Shown here: one piece after another, positions 45,559 through 57,589 of the stretch
Position numbering within the stretch: the first letter of the stretch is position 1
How the letters are laid out: each line of letters opens with the position of its first letter
NCBI RefSeq assembly: GCF_041435215.1
Contig: NZ_CP108394.1
Span: 496,001 to 560,000, forward strand
Length of the DNA stretch: 64,000 nucleotides
From: Streptomyces sp. NBC_01314
GTDB taxonomy: Bacteria > Actinomycetota > Actinomycetes > Streptomycetales > Streptomycetaceae
Reading direction: 5' to 3'
Program-made: the position numbers and the translations under genes
The notes under the pieces: model-generated
Seen by the model: the letters and a program-made list of their open reading frames with translations, nothing else
The model's database searches: none
Told to the model about the DNA's origin: nothing

Positions 45559-46469
45559 GTGACGTATGCGAGAGCCCGGTTGGTTTGCGGAGTCGTGATG
45601 ACGTGCGCGACGCTGCTGGCCGGCTGTACGGACGGCGGCAGCGATCCGGGCGGGGAGACTACGCGGGAGTCGAGCCCGGCCGCCGACCGGAGCGACGGTG
45701 ACGCGGAGACCGGGTCGTCCACAGGCACGGTCACCGGTGCCGGTGCCTTACCCGCGGCCTCGCCGACCGAACAGGCGGACCCGGCGAAGCAGCCGCAGAC
45801 CGTGGCCGAGGCGCGGGCGTTCGTCCGGAAGATGATCGCCGATCCGGAGCTGGTCGGGTCGGGGGCGGTGCCGGCGATGCCGTACGAGAGCGACCCGAGC
45901 ACCTGGGCCGTGCTGGGCGAGGACTGCGCTTGGCAGCGGGAGGGGCTGCCGAAGGACGTACTGGCCACGCTCACCCGGCACTTCGAGGTGCCCGCGAGCG
46001 GTGCCGAGGTACCGGTGCGACTGTCGGCCACGGTCACGGTGCACCGGACGGCACTGGACGCCGCCTGGGAGCAGGCCGGGATGCTGGAGGAGGCCGTCGG
46101 CTGCCCGGAGCAGACCCTGCGGGCGGGCGAGCGGCTGACCGATCTCTCCTCCGTGGCCGTCGCGTGGGGCGAGAACGCCAACACGTCCACCGACGACTCG
46201 CTGTCGGAGACGGGCACGTGCGTCAGCGACACCCGGGGCGGGCCGTACCCCTACTCGTGGACGCAGTGGGTGTTCGGCTCGGTCGTGGTCGCCACGTCCG
46301 TGTGCGGAGGGCAGGAGGAGGGCACCTCGAGCGAGCTGGATGTGACGGTCGGGATGTTGCTGCGGGTGCAGGAAGCGATCGGGAGCCCCACCGGGGCCGG
46401 TTCGGCCTCACCGGCCCCGGCCACCCCTTCCAGCAGCCCCACCGTCGAGGACAAAAAGGGCGGCGAGTG

Positions 46470-46470
<1 letters not shown>
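45559..46470 (+). CDS. Secreted lipoprotein upstream of the kinase pair
   Basis: About 303 residues from the GTG at 45559, which is preceded by GGGAGGGG. A short hydrophobic signal (LVCGVVMTCATLLAGC) ends in a lipobox LLAGC, so it is anchored in the outer leaflet of the cell membrane. A Thr/Ser/Glu/Pro-rich linker is followed by a folded domain (about 75-270) with three or more Cys residues that may form disulphides. The C-terminus is Pro/Ser-rich. Its stop overlaps the kinase start (TGATG), so it is co-translated with the first kinase and may take part in its sensing. Confidence 0.8.
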
Positions 46471-48614
<2,144 letters not shown>

Positions 48615-48659
48615 CGTGGTAGGGGCCGGAGGGGCCGTGGGACCGGAGGATCTGGACTG

Positions 48660-50897
48660 ATGCGGGCGCTGTACGCACAGGACCCCGGCGAGCTGGGCGG
48701 GCACCGGCTACTCGCCCGGCTCGGCGCGGGCGGCATGGGCGTGGTCTACCTGGCCCGTACCGCCGACGGGACCCTGGTCGCCCTGAAGGTCATCCGCGCC
48801 GAGTACGCCACCGACCGGGCTTTCCGGGAGCGGTTCCGGCGCGAGGCCTGGCTGGCCAGGGAGTTCACCTGCCGCTGGCTGGTGCCGGTCACCGCCGCCG
48901 ACGCCGAGGCCCGCGAGCCGTGGCTGGCCACCGCGTTCGTGCCAGGGCCCTCCCTGGCCGAGACGGTGGACGGCCACGGCCCGCTGACGCCGTATGCCGT
49001 CACCGCGCTCGGCGCCCGGCTGGCGGAGGCGCTGACCGAGGTGCACGAAGCCGGTCTGGTGCACCGGGACGTCAAGCCGGGCAACATCCTGCTCGCGCTC
49101 GACGGCCCCCGGCTGATCGACTTCGGCATCGCCCAGTCCCCGGGCCTCACGGCGCTGACCGAACCCGGCGCGATCGTCGGCACCCCCGGCTACCTCGCCC
49201 CCGAGCAGGCCCGGACCGGCGGCGAAGCGGCCCCGGCGAGCGACCTGTTCGCCCTGGGCTGTGTGCTGGCGTACGCGGCCACCGGGCAGCGGCCCTTCGG
49301 CTTCGGTGACCCGGCCGCCGTGCTGTACCGCACCGTGCACGAGGAACCCGACGTGCCCGGCCTCGACGGGCTGCCGCCCCCGCTGCGTACAGCGATCACC
49401 GGCTGCCTGGCCAAGGACCCCGCCGGGCGGCCCACGGCGGCCGAACTCGCCCGCTCCCTACGGGCTGCCGACCAGGAGCCAGGGACGGCGACCGGCCCCG
49501 ATCACCAGACCGCCCCCGCCCGGCAGTTCACCACCGCCCCCGACCGTCCGGCCGACTGGCTGCCCTCCGCGGTACTACGACTGGTGGCCGACCGCTCCGC
49601 CCGCGCGCTGGACCCGCCGCCCCGACAGACCGGACCCGCGGCCCCACAGGAACCCACCGTCGTCGACGCGGGGCGCGCGCCCTCCCGCCGCCGGATCCTC
49701 GCCATCGGTGGCTCGGCCGTCGCGGTCCTCGCCGCGGCCGGCACCGGCACCGCGATCCTGCTGACGAACCACCAGGAAACCAAGCAGGGCGGCGCGGCGC
49801 AGAATCTGCCCGCCCATGTCATCGGCTTCCAGGGCGCCCTGACGGGTGATCAGAAGAAGGTCGGACTGGCGCAGGAGCGCGGCGCCCGGCTCGCCGTGGC
49901 CGCTCACAATGCCCGCAAGGACACCCGCTTCCGGCTCGCCCTCACCTCGTACGACGACCGGGGCGAGGCCGGGCGGGCGACGGACGGGGCCCGCCGTCTG
50001 CTCGCCGAGCCTTCCCTGTGCGCGGTGATCGGCCCCACCACCGTCGCCGCCGCCCGCGTGGCGGTCCCCCTGTACGGGGAGGCGTCCACACCGGTCCTGC
50101 CCGTCTCGGCCGACTACGACGCTTTGGGGCTGTCCTCAGCCACGGAACGCACCCTCTGCGTGACCACGGCCCCGAGCAGGTACCGGACCACACCGGTGCT
50201 CGCCTACCTGACCTGGGTCCGCAAGGTCGAGCGCACCGCCGTCGTCCAGGACCAGGCCGCGGCCGGGATGGCCGAGACCGCCCGCGACCTGCGCGAGACA
50301 CCGCCCAGTGAAGGCACCTCCACCGTCCACCCGGTGGCGTCCGGTACGGACGACTTCGGCCCGGCCGTCGCCGCCGCGCTGGCCGCGCACCCCGAGGCCA
50401 TCGTCTACGCGGGCACCTCGCCGACCCGGGCCGCGGCCTGTGCCCGCGCGCTGGCCACCGCGGGTTTCACCGGTCCCCGGGTGACCTTCGAATCCGTCAT
50501 GCGCCCGGCTTTTCTGGAAGCCGCGGGCGAGGCGGCCGAGGGCTGGGTGTTCGGGGCGCCCTACAGCGAACCGCAGTCGTCGGACAGCAAGGCCGCCAAA
50601 GCCTTCACCGCCGCGTACCGCGACCGCTACGGCGCGCCTCCCGCCCGCTGGGCCGCCGAGGCCTACGACGCCGTGGGGCTGATCGTCGCTTCCCTGGACG
50701 CCCACGGCGGCGGCGCCGGCATCACCCCCGGGCAGGTCGCGGAGCGCCTCTTCAAACTCACCTACGACGGTGTGGCCAAGCCCATCCGCTTCACCCAGGA
50801 CATCACCCACGGCCTCACACCCGAGAACACGAGCTTCCTGTACCAGGTCAAGGACGGGAAGTTCCGCTTCCTCGGCCGGTACGACCAGGTGAGCTGA
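48660..50897 (+). CDS. Receptor Ser/Thr protein kinase, paralogue of the preceding gene
   Basis: A 745-residue protein with the same layout: Gly loop LGAGGMGVVY, K43, HRDVKPGN with D137, DFG at 154, and GTPGYLAPEQ. A long Pro-rich juxtamembrane region is followed by a single membrane helix (about 341-363, AIGGSAVAVLAAAGTGTAILL). The outer binding-protein fold has AHVIGFQGALTGDQKKVG, LCAVIGPTTVAAARVAVPLYG and RWAAEAYDAVGLIVASL. It follows the first kinase after 45 bp and arose by tandem duplication. The kinase halves are much more alike than the outer halves, which suggests different ligands. Confidence 0.92.
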   Translation: MRALYAQDPGELGGHRLLARLGAGGMGVVYLARTADGTLVALKVIRAEYATDRAFRERFRREAWLAREFTCRWLVPVTAADAEAREPWLATAFVPGPSLAETVDGHGPLTPYAVTALGARLAEALTEVHEAGLVHRDVKPGNILLALDGPRLIDFGIAQSPGLTALTEPGAIVGTPGYLAPEQARTGGEAAPASDLFALGCVLAYAATGQRPFGFGDPAAVLYRTVHEEPDVPGLDGLPPPLRTAITGCLAKDPAGRPTAAELARSLRAADQEPGTATGPDHQTAPARQFTTAPDRPADWLPSAVLRLVADRSARALDPPPRQTGPAAPQEPTVVDAGRAPSRRRILAIGGSAVAVLAAAGTGTAILLTNHQETKQGGAAQNLPAHVIGFQGALTGDQKKVGLAQERGARLAVAAHNARKDTRFRLALTSYDDRGEAGRATDGARRLLAEPSLCAVIGPTTVAAARVAVPLYGEASTPVLPVSADYDALGLSSATERTLCVTTAPSRYRTTPVLAYLTWVRKVERTAVVQDQAAAGMAETARDLRETPPSEGTSTVHPVASGTDDFGPAVAAALAAHPEAIVYAGTSPTRAAACARALATAGFTGPRVTFESVMRPAFLEAAGEAAEGWVFGAPYSEPQSSDSKAAKAFTAAYRDRYGAPPARWAAEAYDAVGLIVASLDAHGGGAGITPGQVAERLFKLTYDGVAKPIRFTQDITHGLTPENTSFLYQVKDGKFRFLGRYDQVS

Positions 50898-50904
50898 CAG
50901 GCTT

Positions 50905-51734
50905 CGTTCCGCGTGCGCACCGCTGGGCAGGTGGTCGATGGCCAGGCTGATCACTGTCCCCTCGACGATGGGGAGCGTGCCGTCGGCCGCGGCCCAGGAC
51001 GAGCGGTGGGTCAGTCTGGGGTGGAGCCGGTTCCAGGAGCGGGCTCTGGCGGTGCCGTAGAGGCGTGTGTCGGTGACGGTTTCGGTGTCCGGGGTGCCCC
51101 AGGTGTCGGGTTGCCCGAAGACGAACTCGTCTCCGTGCCGGGGTGGTCGGCCCTGGGTGTGCGGCAGCCGGGCTGGGGCAGCCCTGCGCAGGACGCGGTC
51201 TGATCGCATCCGGGCCAGCACTTGCACGGGCAGGTCCCTCAGGAGGAAGCCGAGGCGGGGTGCGTCGTATCCGGCGTCCGCGACGATGAGGATGTCAGGG
51301 TCGCCCGTCTGCCACTGTCCCGCGGCGATCAGTCGCTGAAGCAGATTGCGCAGCTGGCGGGCGGTGACGGTTGCGGTGTCGTCGCCCGGCGCCAGCCGAA
51401 GCGCGTCCAGGGGTGCGGTCCATGAGCTTCGGCCGGACTCCAGTGCGCAGATGATCGAGTAGGGCCAGCCGGGGACCGGAATGTGCTGGTCCTTGCCCCG
51501 GCCGTAGGTGTGACACAGGATCCGTTCCGGTGAGGTGTGGGCGTCGGGCCGCAGCCAGCAGGTGACATACACGGCCAGGACCAGTCGGCCGTCGGCAGCT
51601 CGCGGCAGTGGCACTTCAGCCAGTGCCCGCTGCAGCCGGCCGGCATCAATGCATCCACGGGCCAGGCCGGCGTAGAGCCCGCCATGGCCCCGGCGGTGTT
51701 CCCCCACCAGCGACAGCTCGGCCAGCGACCTCAC
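50905..51734 (-). pseudogene. IS701-like transposase, N-terminal part
   Basis: The minus strand reads ELSLVGEHRRGHGGLYAGL, LVLAVYVTCWLRPDAHTSPE, DILIVADAGYDAPRLGFLL and GTARARSWNRLHPRLTHRS, a large transposase family common in Streptomyces. Similarity ends at VISLAIDHLPSGA. The frame then runs antisense to the second kinase gene, so the C-terminal part is lost. DAGYD supplies a catalytic Asp. Confidence 0.7.
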
Positions 51735-51794
51735 CGGCCCATCGCCGCACAGGACAGCATCAGCCAGCTCGAAACAACGCGTCCGAACGAGCGG

Positions 51795-52890
51795 TCAGGC
51801 AGGAGTAGAACCCACCCCGGAAGCATGACAGGGAAGCGGACGTCGAGGCCGCAGGGGACGTCTGGGTCGTAGGTCGCACAGAGAGTCTTGCCGCCGTCCA
51901 CGACCGCGAACTGGAGCACGCAGCCCCAGTCCATGTACTCGCGCGCCAGTCCGAGGCCGATCCAGGAGCCCGACTTCGCCCTCTTGCGCATGTGGCCTCC
52001 GTTGGCGTCGTCGACGAAGAAGCCCCAGGCGCCGTCGGATTTCCCGCCGGGGCAGCTGGCCGTGGCGAGCTTCTTGGAATCAAGGCCCGTTGCGGTGAAT
52101 TCCCGGTCGGCGGAAAAGGAGATCCTTTTTCGGGTCGCTGACGATCCCCCAGTTGGGCAGGGTGGCCAGGTATTCGCTAAGGGGCCTGCCATTCACACTG
52201 AAGGGCGTGTCCCAGGCGGTGATGAGGTTGTACGTCGCGCCGGGCTTGTAGTTGAGGAGCGGCATCCCGGAGGGGTTGCGGTACGAGTTCGTCGGAGCGG
52301 TGCCGCCGGACGAGCCGATCGCGTCGACGGTGGACCCGATGATGTTGCGGAGGCCGCGCACGGCGCCACCGACGATCGCGCTGATGCCCCCGAGAATGCC
52401 ACCAACGCCGTCGGACATGCCGGTCGGGGCGGAATTGGTGATGGGGCTGTTGCTCGAGTAGGCGTAGCCGTTGAGGGTCTGCGGCTTGTCCGGTTCGAGC
52501 AGCGGGTCAACGCTCAGGAAACGGCCCGTCGCCGAGTCGTACTGGCGGGCGCCGAGCTGCGTGAGGCCCGTCGTCTGGTCGGATGGCCTGCCCAGGAAGC
52601 CCTTGTCGTCGGGCCAGCTGCCGCCCGCCGCGCCACGCGGGGCACCGAACGGCTTGGTGTAGCGCTTGACGAAGGCCAGGGTGTCCGAGGCGATGGCCAG
52701 ACTTGAGGTGCCCTGGTGGTTGCCGGCCAGGAAGGTCAGCTTCGTGCCGGACCCCCCGGCGGCGGAGGTGCGCACCGCGAAGGTCGTGCTGCCTGCCGTG
52801 TACCTGCGGCTGCCCGACAGTGCCTTGGTGGCGCCGTTGCCGTGTTCAAGGTTTTCGGTTGGTGTGAGAGTGTGCGCATCCCGCCGACCG
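51795..52890 (-). pseudogene. Rhs-family C-terminal region, truncated, frameshifted
   Basis: The minus strand encodes the Rhs core end FLGRPSDQTTGLTQLGARQY, DSATGRFLSVDPLLEPDKP and TLNGYAYSSNSPITNSAPTG, followed by a variable tail. The tail continues SDPKKDLLFRRP and stops at 52080, but in the next frame a well-formed sequence carries on: SADREFTATGLDSKKLATAS, GAWGFFVDDANGGHMRKRAK, EYMDWGCVLQFAVVDGGKTL. The frames meet at a run of five A bases near 52120. The N-terminal Rhs repeats are missing. The tail may be a toxin or a cargo of unknown function. Confidence 0.65.
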
Positions 52891-53300
52891 GGACGACTCG
52901 CATACGGGCCGCCGGACTTGTCCCGGCGTGGGCGCAGCGGGGGCGGCGCCGCGTGCGGGGTGCAGGGTGCAGGGGGCGAGCCGAGGTTTTGCCGGTTCTG
53001 GGTGCCGAAGGTGGACCAGAGGGCTGCGGTCAGCAGGAGAAGCGCGCCGAAGACGAGGTGGACCGGCCTGCCTACGAAGTGGCCGAAGAGGAAGCCGGTG
53101 GCGAGGATCGCCCCTGCGCTGACGACCCGGAGGGCGGAGTCGAGGAGCCCGTGCCGGGTGCCGAACAGGGCGGCGGGGGCCCGGAGCTGGACGAGGAGTC
53201 CGAACCGGCCGGCGAGCCCTGCCGCAACACCTCCACCACGTCTGGGGCTACGCCTTGCTGGCCGTTGGCGCACGGATCACGGGTGAGCTATCCTCCGCGC
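52891..53300. other. Region between the Rhs remnant and the DUF2461-like gene
   Basis: A minus-strand frame, continuous with the Rhs remnant, has two hydrophobic stretches (RVVSAGAILATGFLFGHFVG and VHLVFGALLLLTAALW) and could be a fragment of a small membrane protein. It has no clear start or family. The right end is the upstream region of the gene at 53301. Confidence 0.35.
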
Positions 53301-53933
53301 ATGCGCGGACAGTTCACCGGCTGGCCGGAGCGGGCCATGGACGTGTTGTGGCAGCTACAGGGCGAACCGACCCACGCGACCCGCGAGCGCCACCGCGCGG
53401 ACCGCGAGCGCCTGGTCCGGCAGCCGATGATCGCCCTGCTGAGCGAGGTCGCCGACGCCGACCCCCGGTACGAGGACTTCTCCGTCTGGCACTACCGCAC
53501 CGACTCCTGGTGGTGGCAGCACCAGAGCGCGGTGATCCGGCTCGCCCGCAAGATCGAGATCGGTCTCCGGTTCGACCTGGACGGCCTGCGGATCCAGGGC
53601 GCCTGGTGGTACCCCGATCCCGGCCAGGTGGACATGTTCCGCAAGGCCGTGGCCTGCGAGGGGAGCGGCCGCGAACTGTCCGGCATCGTCGAGGAGGTGC
53701 GGAAGAAGGGCTATGAGATCTCGGGGGACATGATGAAACGCCCTCCGCACGGCTATCCGACGGACCATTCCCGCACGCACCTGCTGCGCCACCGTTCACT
53801 GATCGCCGCCCGGCCCCTCGGTTGCGAGGAATGGCTGCACACGCCCGAGGCGGTCGACCGGGTCCTCTCGTCCGCCGCCGACCTGGATGCCCTGCTGATG
53901 TGGCTGGTCCGCCACGTGAAGCGCGCCGCCTGA
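53301..53933 (+). CDS. DUF2461-like conserved protein
   Basis: A 210-residue soluble protein starting at an ATG with a TCCTCCG stretch nearby rather than a clear ribosome site. It contains FSVWHYRTDSWWWQHQSAV, LRIQGAWWYPDPGQVDMFRK and KRPPHGYPTDHSRTHLLRHR. The GAWWYPDPxQVxMFRKAV and RxPxGYPxDHxRxxLLRHRS patterns are those of DUF2461 proteins, whose function is unknown. The stronger codon bias and length point to a real gene. Confidence 0.78.
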   Translation: MRGQFTGWPERAMDVLWQLQGEPTHATRERHRADRERLVRQPMIALLSEVADADPRYEDFSVWHYRTDSWWWQHQSAVIRLARKIEIGLRFDLDGLRIQGAWWYPDPGQVDMFRKAVACEGSGRELSGIVEEVRKKGYEISGDMMKRPPHGYPTDHSRTHLLRHRSLIAARPLGCEEWLHTPEAVDRVLSSAADLDALLMWLVRHVKRAA

Positions 53934-54131
53934 CATCAAAGGTGCCGCACGGCACGGGAGGCCCCACACCCGTGCCGCCGGCCCCGCCCTCAGAAGGTGA
54001 TGCGCACCTTCAGCGCCGACCGGACCCCGGACGCTTCTCTCCCTGATGACCCGTCATCGACGTGCAGGCCTACGGCGCCGACAGACTCCCCGGCGGGCCG
54101 ACTTTCGGCGCCGGCCGCTCCCCTCGGCAGG

Positions 54132-54640
54132 TCAGTTGTTCTGCCCCGAGGAGGCCACTTCGTTGAGGTCGACGGTGTCACCGGCAGCGGGCTTCTCAGC
54201 GTCCACGGCCTTGCCGTACTCGCTGAACGTGGCGGTGTTGGGGCTCTTCCCGCCGCTGGTGGTAGAGCGCAGGGATTGTAGGGCTTGTCCTCGGTGGCCA
54301 CGAACAGGCTGAGCGTCTCACCGCCCGCCGACTTCTTGGTCAGCCGGATGGCCTTCTTGCCGTTCACGGTCGTCGTGGATCCGTTCTTCAGCCCCTTGCG
54401 CTCGGACTTGTCCTCGTCCATCGACGCCGCCAGCCCCAGCACAACCAGGACCGGTACGTCGTCCACGCTGCGCCGCACCGGCTCGCCGGCCGGGAACTCC
54501 TCCACGGCCCCGATCCGGTGCCGGCCCTCCGAGACGACGTGCGGGACCTCTTCGCCGTGGTTGGCGCCCGCCGGCCTGCCGGTACGCCGTGTGACCGCCC
54601 AGCATGCCGCCCAGTCCGACGGCTGTGAGACCCAGGAAGC
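54132..54640 (-). pseudogene. LppX/LprAFG-like lipoprotein, frameshifted
   Basis: Two frames together give one recognisable protein: MDEDKSERKGLKNGSTTTVN, GKKAIRLTKKSAGGETLSLF, VATEDKPY, then after a shift near 54270 GSGKSPNTATFSEYGKAVDA, EKPAAGDTVDLNEVASSGQN and a TGA. The pattern 'NG(S/K)TTTVNGxxAxRLTKK ... VATExxPY ... FSxYGKxVxAxxP' is typical of small actinobacterial lipoproteins that carry lipids. The N-terminal signal and lipobox are not clear, so it is broken at both ends. Confidence 0.5.
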
Positions 54641-54659
54641 CGTACGTCCGGCCCGCACT

Positions 54660-54882
54660 CCGATCAGGAGGCTCGACTCGCGGGAACGGCCGGGGCGCAG
54701 ATCCAGTACCCGGAATGCGTGGTATGTCGCATGTAGCGAACCTGGTCTAGGGGCAATATGGCGCGGCGTCGCACCGGGGATGCCTCTCTGCCGGGCAACG
54801 GACTCTATCCACAGGCGACCTGGCAGAAGGTGATCAAAGACGTCGTGACCAGCACGGCGATCACCCTTGTGAGGAGCTGTCC
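54660..54882. other. Gap upstream of a small plus-strand ORF
   Basis: Nothing is recognised in these 223 bases except a GAGGAG ribosome site just before 54883. Confidence 0.4.
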
Positions 54883-55158
54883 ATGTCCCAGACCCCCGCC
54901 GCTGCGCCGCTCGCCCCGATGTCCCCGAACGCGGTGATGACCGCCTTCCACTACGTCCAGTCGCTTCAGGAAGGTGACACCGAAACAGCCGGCATGCTCG
55001 CGAACGCCGAGCCGCGGCTGCTCACGCTGCTCCTGGTACGGCAACCGTGCTTGAGTAGGTTTCAGAACCGGCGCGTGGTCGAGGAGACAGGCTCTAGCAG
55101 GGGCCTTTGTCCTGGCCCGTGCCGCACACCGGGCCGGGGTCCTCAGCGATGTACATGA
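54883..55158 (+). CDS. Small hypothetical protein, probably truncated
   Basis: An ATG with GAGGAG seven bases upstream opens MSQTPAAAPLAPMSPNAV and TAFHYVQSLQEGDTETAGML, then AEPRLLTLLLVRQ. The first half looks like a genuine protein, and the last 35 residues are Arg/Gly/Pro-rich and overlap the minus-strand gene at 55094. It is probably the start of a gene cut off by a deletion. No function is assigned. Confidence 0.4.
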   Translation: MSQTPAAAPLAPMSPNAVMTAFHYVQSLQEGDTETAGMLANAEPRLLTLLLVRQPCLSRFQNRRVVEETGSSRGLCPGPCRTPGRGPQRCT

Positions 55159-55270
55159 GGAACAAGAACCAGGCCATGAGGGCGACCGCGATGCCGATGC
55201 GCCAGAGCGTTTCCGTACGACGCTTGGGGTGTTGGTCGTGGTCGTCCCGCTTGTCGCTGTCGCTGCTCAT
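55094..55270 (-). CDS. Small single-pass membrane protein
   Basis: A 58-residue protein from the ATG at 55270, preceded by GGGGGAAG. A charged N-terminus (SSDSDKRDDHDQHPKRRTET) is followed by one membrane helix (IGIAVALMAWFLFLMYIA) and a short tail with two Cys (CGTGQDKGPC). No function can be assigned. Confidence 0.55.
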   Translation of the reverse strand: MSSDSDKRDDHDQHPKRRTETLWRIGIAVALMAWFLFLMYIAEDPGPVCGTGQDKGPC

Positions 55271-55594
55271 GACTTCCCCCGGGTCGTAAGCCTGTTCAAC
55301 ACGGTAGCGGCTGTCACTGCTCTGCGCGACGTCGTCGAGGAGAGCACGCGTCTGCGTCATGTCCGGTTTCGCTCAGAAGGATCGCGCGACGGCCCCCGTC
55401 ACACCTGCGGTTTGTCCACGCCGCGCTCGGCCTGGCGCCGAGCGGTGCAGCTCCGTCATGGTCGCCTACGGGTGGGGCTACCGTGATCCCGGCGTGTAAC
55501 GCGCAGCCCGTGCTGACATGCCCTGACTCTACGATTGCAGAGGCAGGGCTCTGCGGCTGTAGAGGGTGCTCGAACCGAACGGAAGTGGTGTTCC
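55271..55594. promoter_or_regulatory. Intergenic region before the FAD monooxygenase
   Basis: This 324-bp region separates the divergent small membrane protein and monooxygenase genes and must contain both promoters. No palindrome stands out. Confidence 0.35.
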
Positions 55595-56776
55595 ATGCCG
55601 AAACGTCACGCGGTGGTGGCCGGGGCCGGAATCGGCGGCCTCACCGCCGCCGTCGCACTGCACCGCCGCGGCTGGCACGTCACCGTCTGCGAACGCGCCC
55701 CCGAACCCCCCGCCACCGGCGCCGGCATCGGCCTCGCCCCCAACGCCCTGCGCGCACTCGACACCATCGGCGTCGACGCCGCCCGCGCCGCCGGCAGCGC
55801 CGTACCCACGACGATGGGCGTACGCCGCTCCGACGGCCAGTGGCTCACCCGGACCGACACCGCCGACATGGCAGCCCGCTACGGCATGCCCCCGATCGCC
55901 GTCCCGCGCCCGGCCTTCACCGCCGCCCTGGCCGCCTCCCTGCCGCCGGAGGCCCTCCGCTACGGCACCGCCGTGACCGCCGTCGACGACGCCGCGGGCC
56001 GCCCGACCATCCGTACGGCAGTCGGCCCGAACCTTCCCGCCGATCTGGTCGTCGCCGCCGACGGCATCCACAGCCCGCTGCGCCGCGCGTACTTCCCCGC
56101 CCACCCCGGCCTGCACTACATCGGCGAGACCGCCTGGCGAACCATCGTGGACGCCCCGGACCTCCGGATACCGGCCATGAGCGAGACCTGGGGGCGGGGC
56201 GAGCGGTTCGGCGTCACCCCGCTCTCCGACGGCCGGTTCTACCTCTACGCCACCGCGGTCCTCCCGGCCGGCACCCGGTCGGCCGACCCCCGCGCCGAAC
56301 TCCGGCGCCGCTTCGGCTCGTGGCACGACCCGATTCCGGCCCTGCTGGACCGCGTCCGCCGCCTCGACCCTGCCGACGTCCTCCAGAACGACCTCTACGA
56401 CCTGGCCACCCCGCTCCCCACCCTGCACCACGGCCGGATCGCCTGGCTGGGCGACGCCGCCCACGCCATGGCTCCCAACCTCGGCCAGGGCGGCTGCCAG
56501 GCCATCGAGGACGCGGTGCTCCTCGCGCACCTGCTTCCCGCCGGAGACGGCGGAGACAGCGGAGACTCCGTCCCGGCCGCCCTCGCCGCGTACACCGCCG
56601 CCCGCCGCGGGCGCACCGACGCCGTGCGCGTCCGCGCCCGCCGGGTCGGCCGCCTGGGCGCCCTGCGTAACCCGCTCGCGGTGGCGGCCCGCGACCTCGC
56701 TGTCCGTGCCACCCCTGCCCGCCTGGCCCTGCGCGCCATGGACGACCTCTTCAACGGCTTCCGCCTCCCCGGGTAG
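55595..56776 (+). CDS. FAD-dependent monooxygenase (group A, PHBH fold)
   Basis: A 393-residue flavoprotein from the ATG at 55595. The FAD fingerprint is VVAGAGIGGLTAAVALHRRG, the NADPH/FAD 'DG' motif is VVAADGIHSPLRR, and the second FAD motif is IAWLGDAAHAMAPNLGQGG. The family hydroxylates aromatic or zeaxanthin-like substrates using NAD(P)H and O2. GRGERFGVTPLSDGRFYLYA is the substrate-binding middle domain. It has no partner genes here. The MITE-like repeat lies 16 bp after its stop. Confidence 0.9.
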   Translation: MPKRHAVVAGAGIGGLTAAVALHRRGWHVTVCERAPEPPATGAGIGLAPNALRALDTIGVDAARAAGSAVPTTMGVRRSDGQWLTRTDTADMAARYGMPPIAVPRPAFTAALAASLPPEALRYGTAVTAVDDAAGRPTIRTAVGPNLPADLVVAADGIHSPLRRAYFPAHPGLHYIGETAWRTIVDAPDLRIPAMSETWGRGERFGVTPLSDGRFYLYATAVLPAGTRSADPRAELRRRFGSWHDPIPALLDRVRRLDPADVLQNDLYDLATPLPTLHHGRIAWLGDAAHAMAPNLGQGGCQAIEDAVLLAHLLPAGDGGDSGDSVPAALAAYTAARRGRTDAVRVRARRVGRLGALRNPLAVAARDLAVRATPARLALRAMDDLFNGFRLPG

Positions 56777-56792
56777 CAGGGACCGCGAGTCT

Positions 56793-56943
56793 CTGTCGTC
56801 AAAGTCCCGCTGGGCCGCGCGGCCCAGCACCGCTGCTCGCTTCGTTGTCGGACCGCCCAACTGCGTCCAGTACTCGAGCGAACCTCCGCCTTGCGATGCA
56901 CGCACCGGACAACACGTGCCCTATCGGGAGACTTTGACGACAG
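56793..56943. mobile_element. MITE-like element with 14-bp terminal inverted repeats
   Basis: CTGTCGTCAAAGTC at 56793-56806 is repeated as its perfect complement at 56930-56943, bounding about 151 bp. Inside is a perfect 20-bp palindrome at 56809-56828 (GCTGGGCCGC and its complement). No transposase fits in the space. The ends resemble those of IS5-type elements with a CTGTCGTCAAAG start, so it may be moved by one in trans. Confidence 0.65.
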
Positions 56944-56952
56944 GGCCTCTAG

Positions 56953-57270
56953 CCAGACGTCGCCGACCGGATCGTCACCCCGATCACCGCGCTGCCCAGC
57001 GCCGACGAGGGCGACCCGTGCAGGGACTCCTTCGCCCTGGACGCACTCGGGCGGATCTTCCTCACCACGCTGCGTGCCGAGGACGACCTGTGCCCGGCTT
57101 CGGTGCCGGGCATCGCCCGGGCCATCATCCGCTTCGCCGAAGAGATCCTCACCGAGGACGGCCAGGACGTCGCGGAAATCCTGGAGCAGCTGGAGACCGC
57201 CGCCCTGCGCCAGGCCCACGATGCGCACCGTGCACCGGGTGCGCAGTCGGCGCGCACCACCGGCGTGTAG
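56953..57270 (+). pseudogene. Fragment of a hypothetical protein cut by the MITE
   Basis: A frame open immediately after the MITE, with no start codon, encodes DVADRIVTPITALPSADEGD, PCRDSFALDALGRIFLTTLR and IIRFAEEILTEDGQDVAEIL before a TAG. The composition is that of a real soluble protein. The MITE right end lies 10 bp before it, so the insertion may have removed the N-terminus. The family is not recognised. Confidence 0.45.
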
Positions 57271-57589
57271 GCGCACCGCGCCGGCCGGTGCCGTGCGGGT
57301 GGTGCGCATCCAGTGAGTTGCCGCCAACTTGAAGTCCGAGGTCAAAGGGCTGGTGTGATCGGTCCTCGGGGTACTCGTGCTCGTCGTGGGCAAGAGTCCG
57401 CGGAGAAGATCATCCGTCAGCGGTTGACTTCGAGGTCCTGCCGCCCGGCCCGGTCCGGGAGAATTTGCGGTGCCAGCCCAGACAGCCCCAACAGCGCCAC
57501 CGCGACGTGGCGCTGGTGCCCCAGGCGTAGCAGTCCGGGCACGGGCCGCGGCGCTCGGGGGACCACGGGTGGCAGCCGGTGCACAGGCC

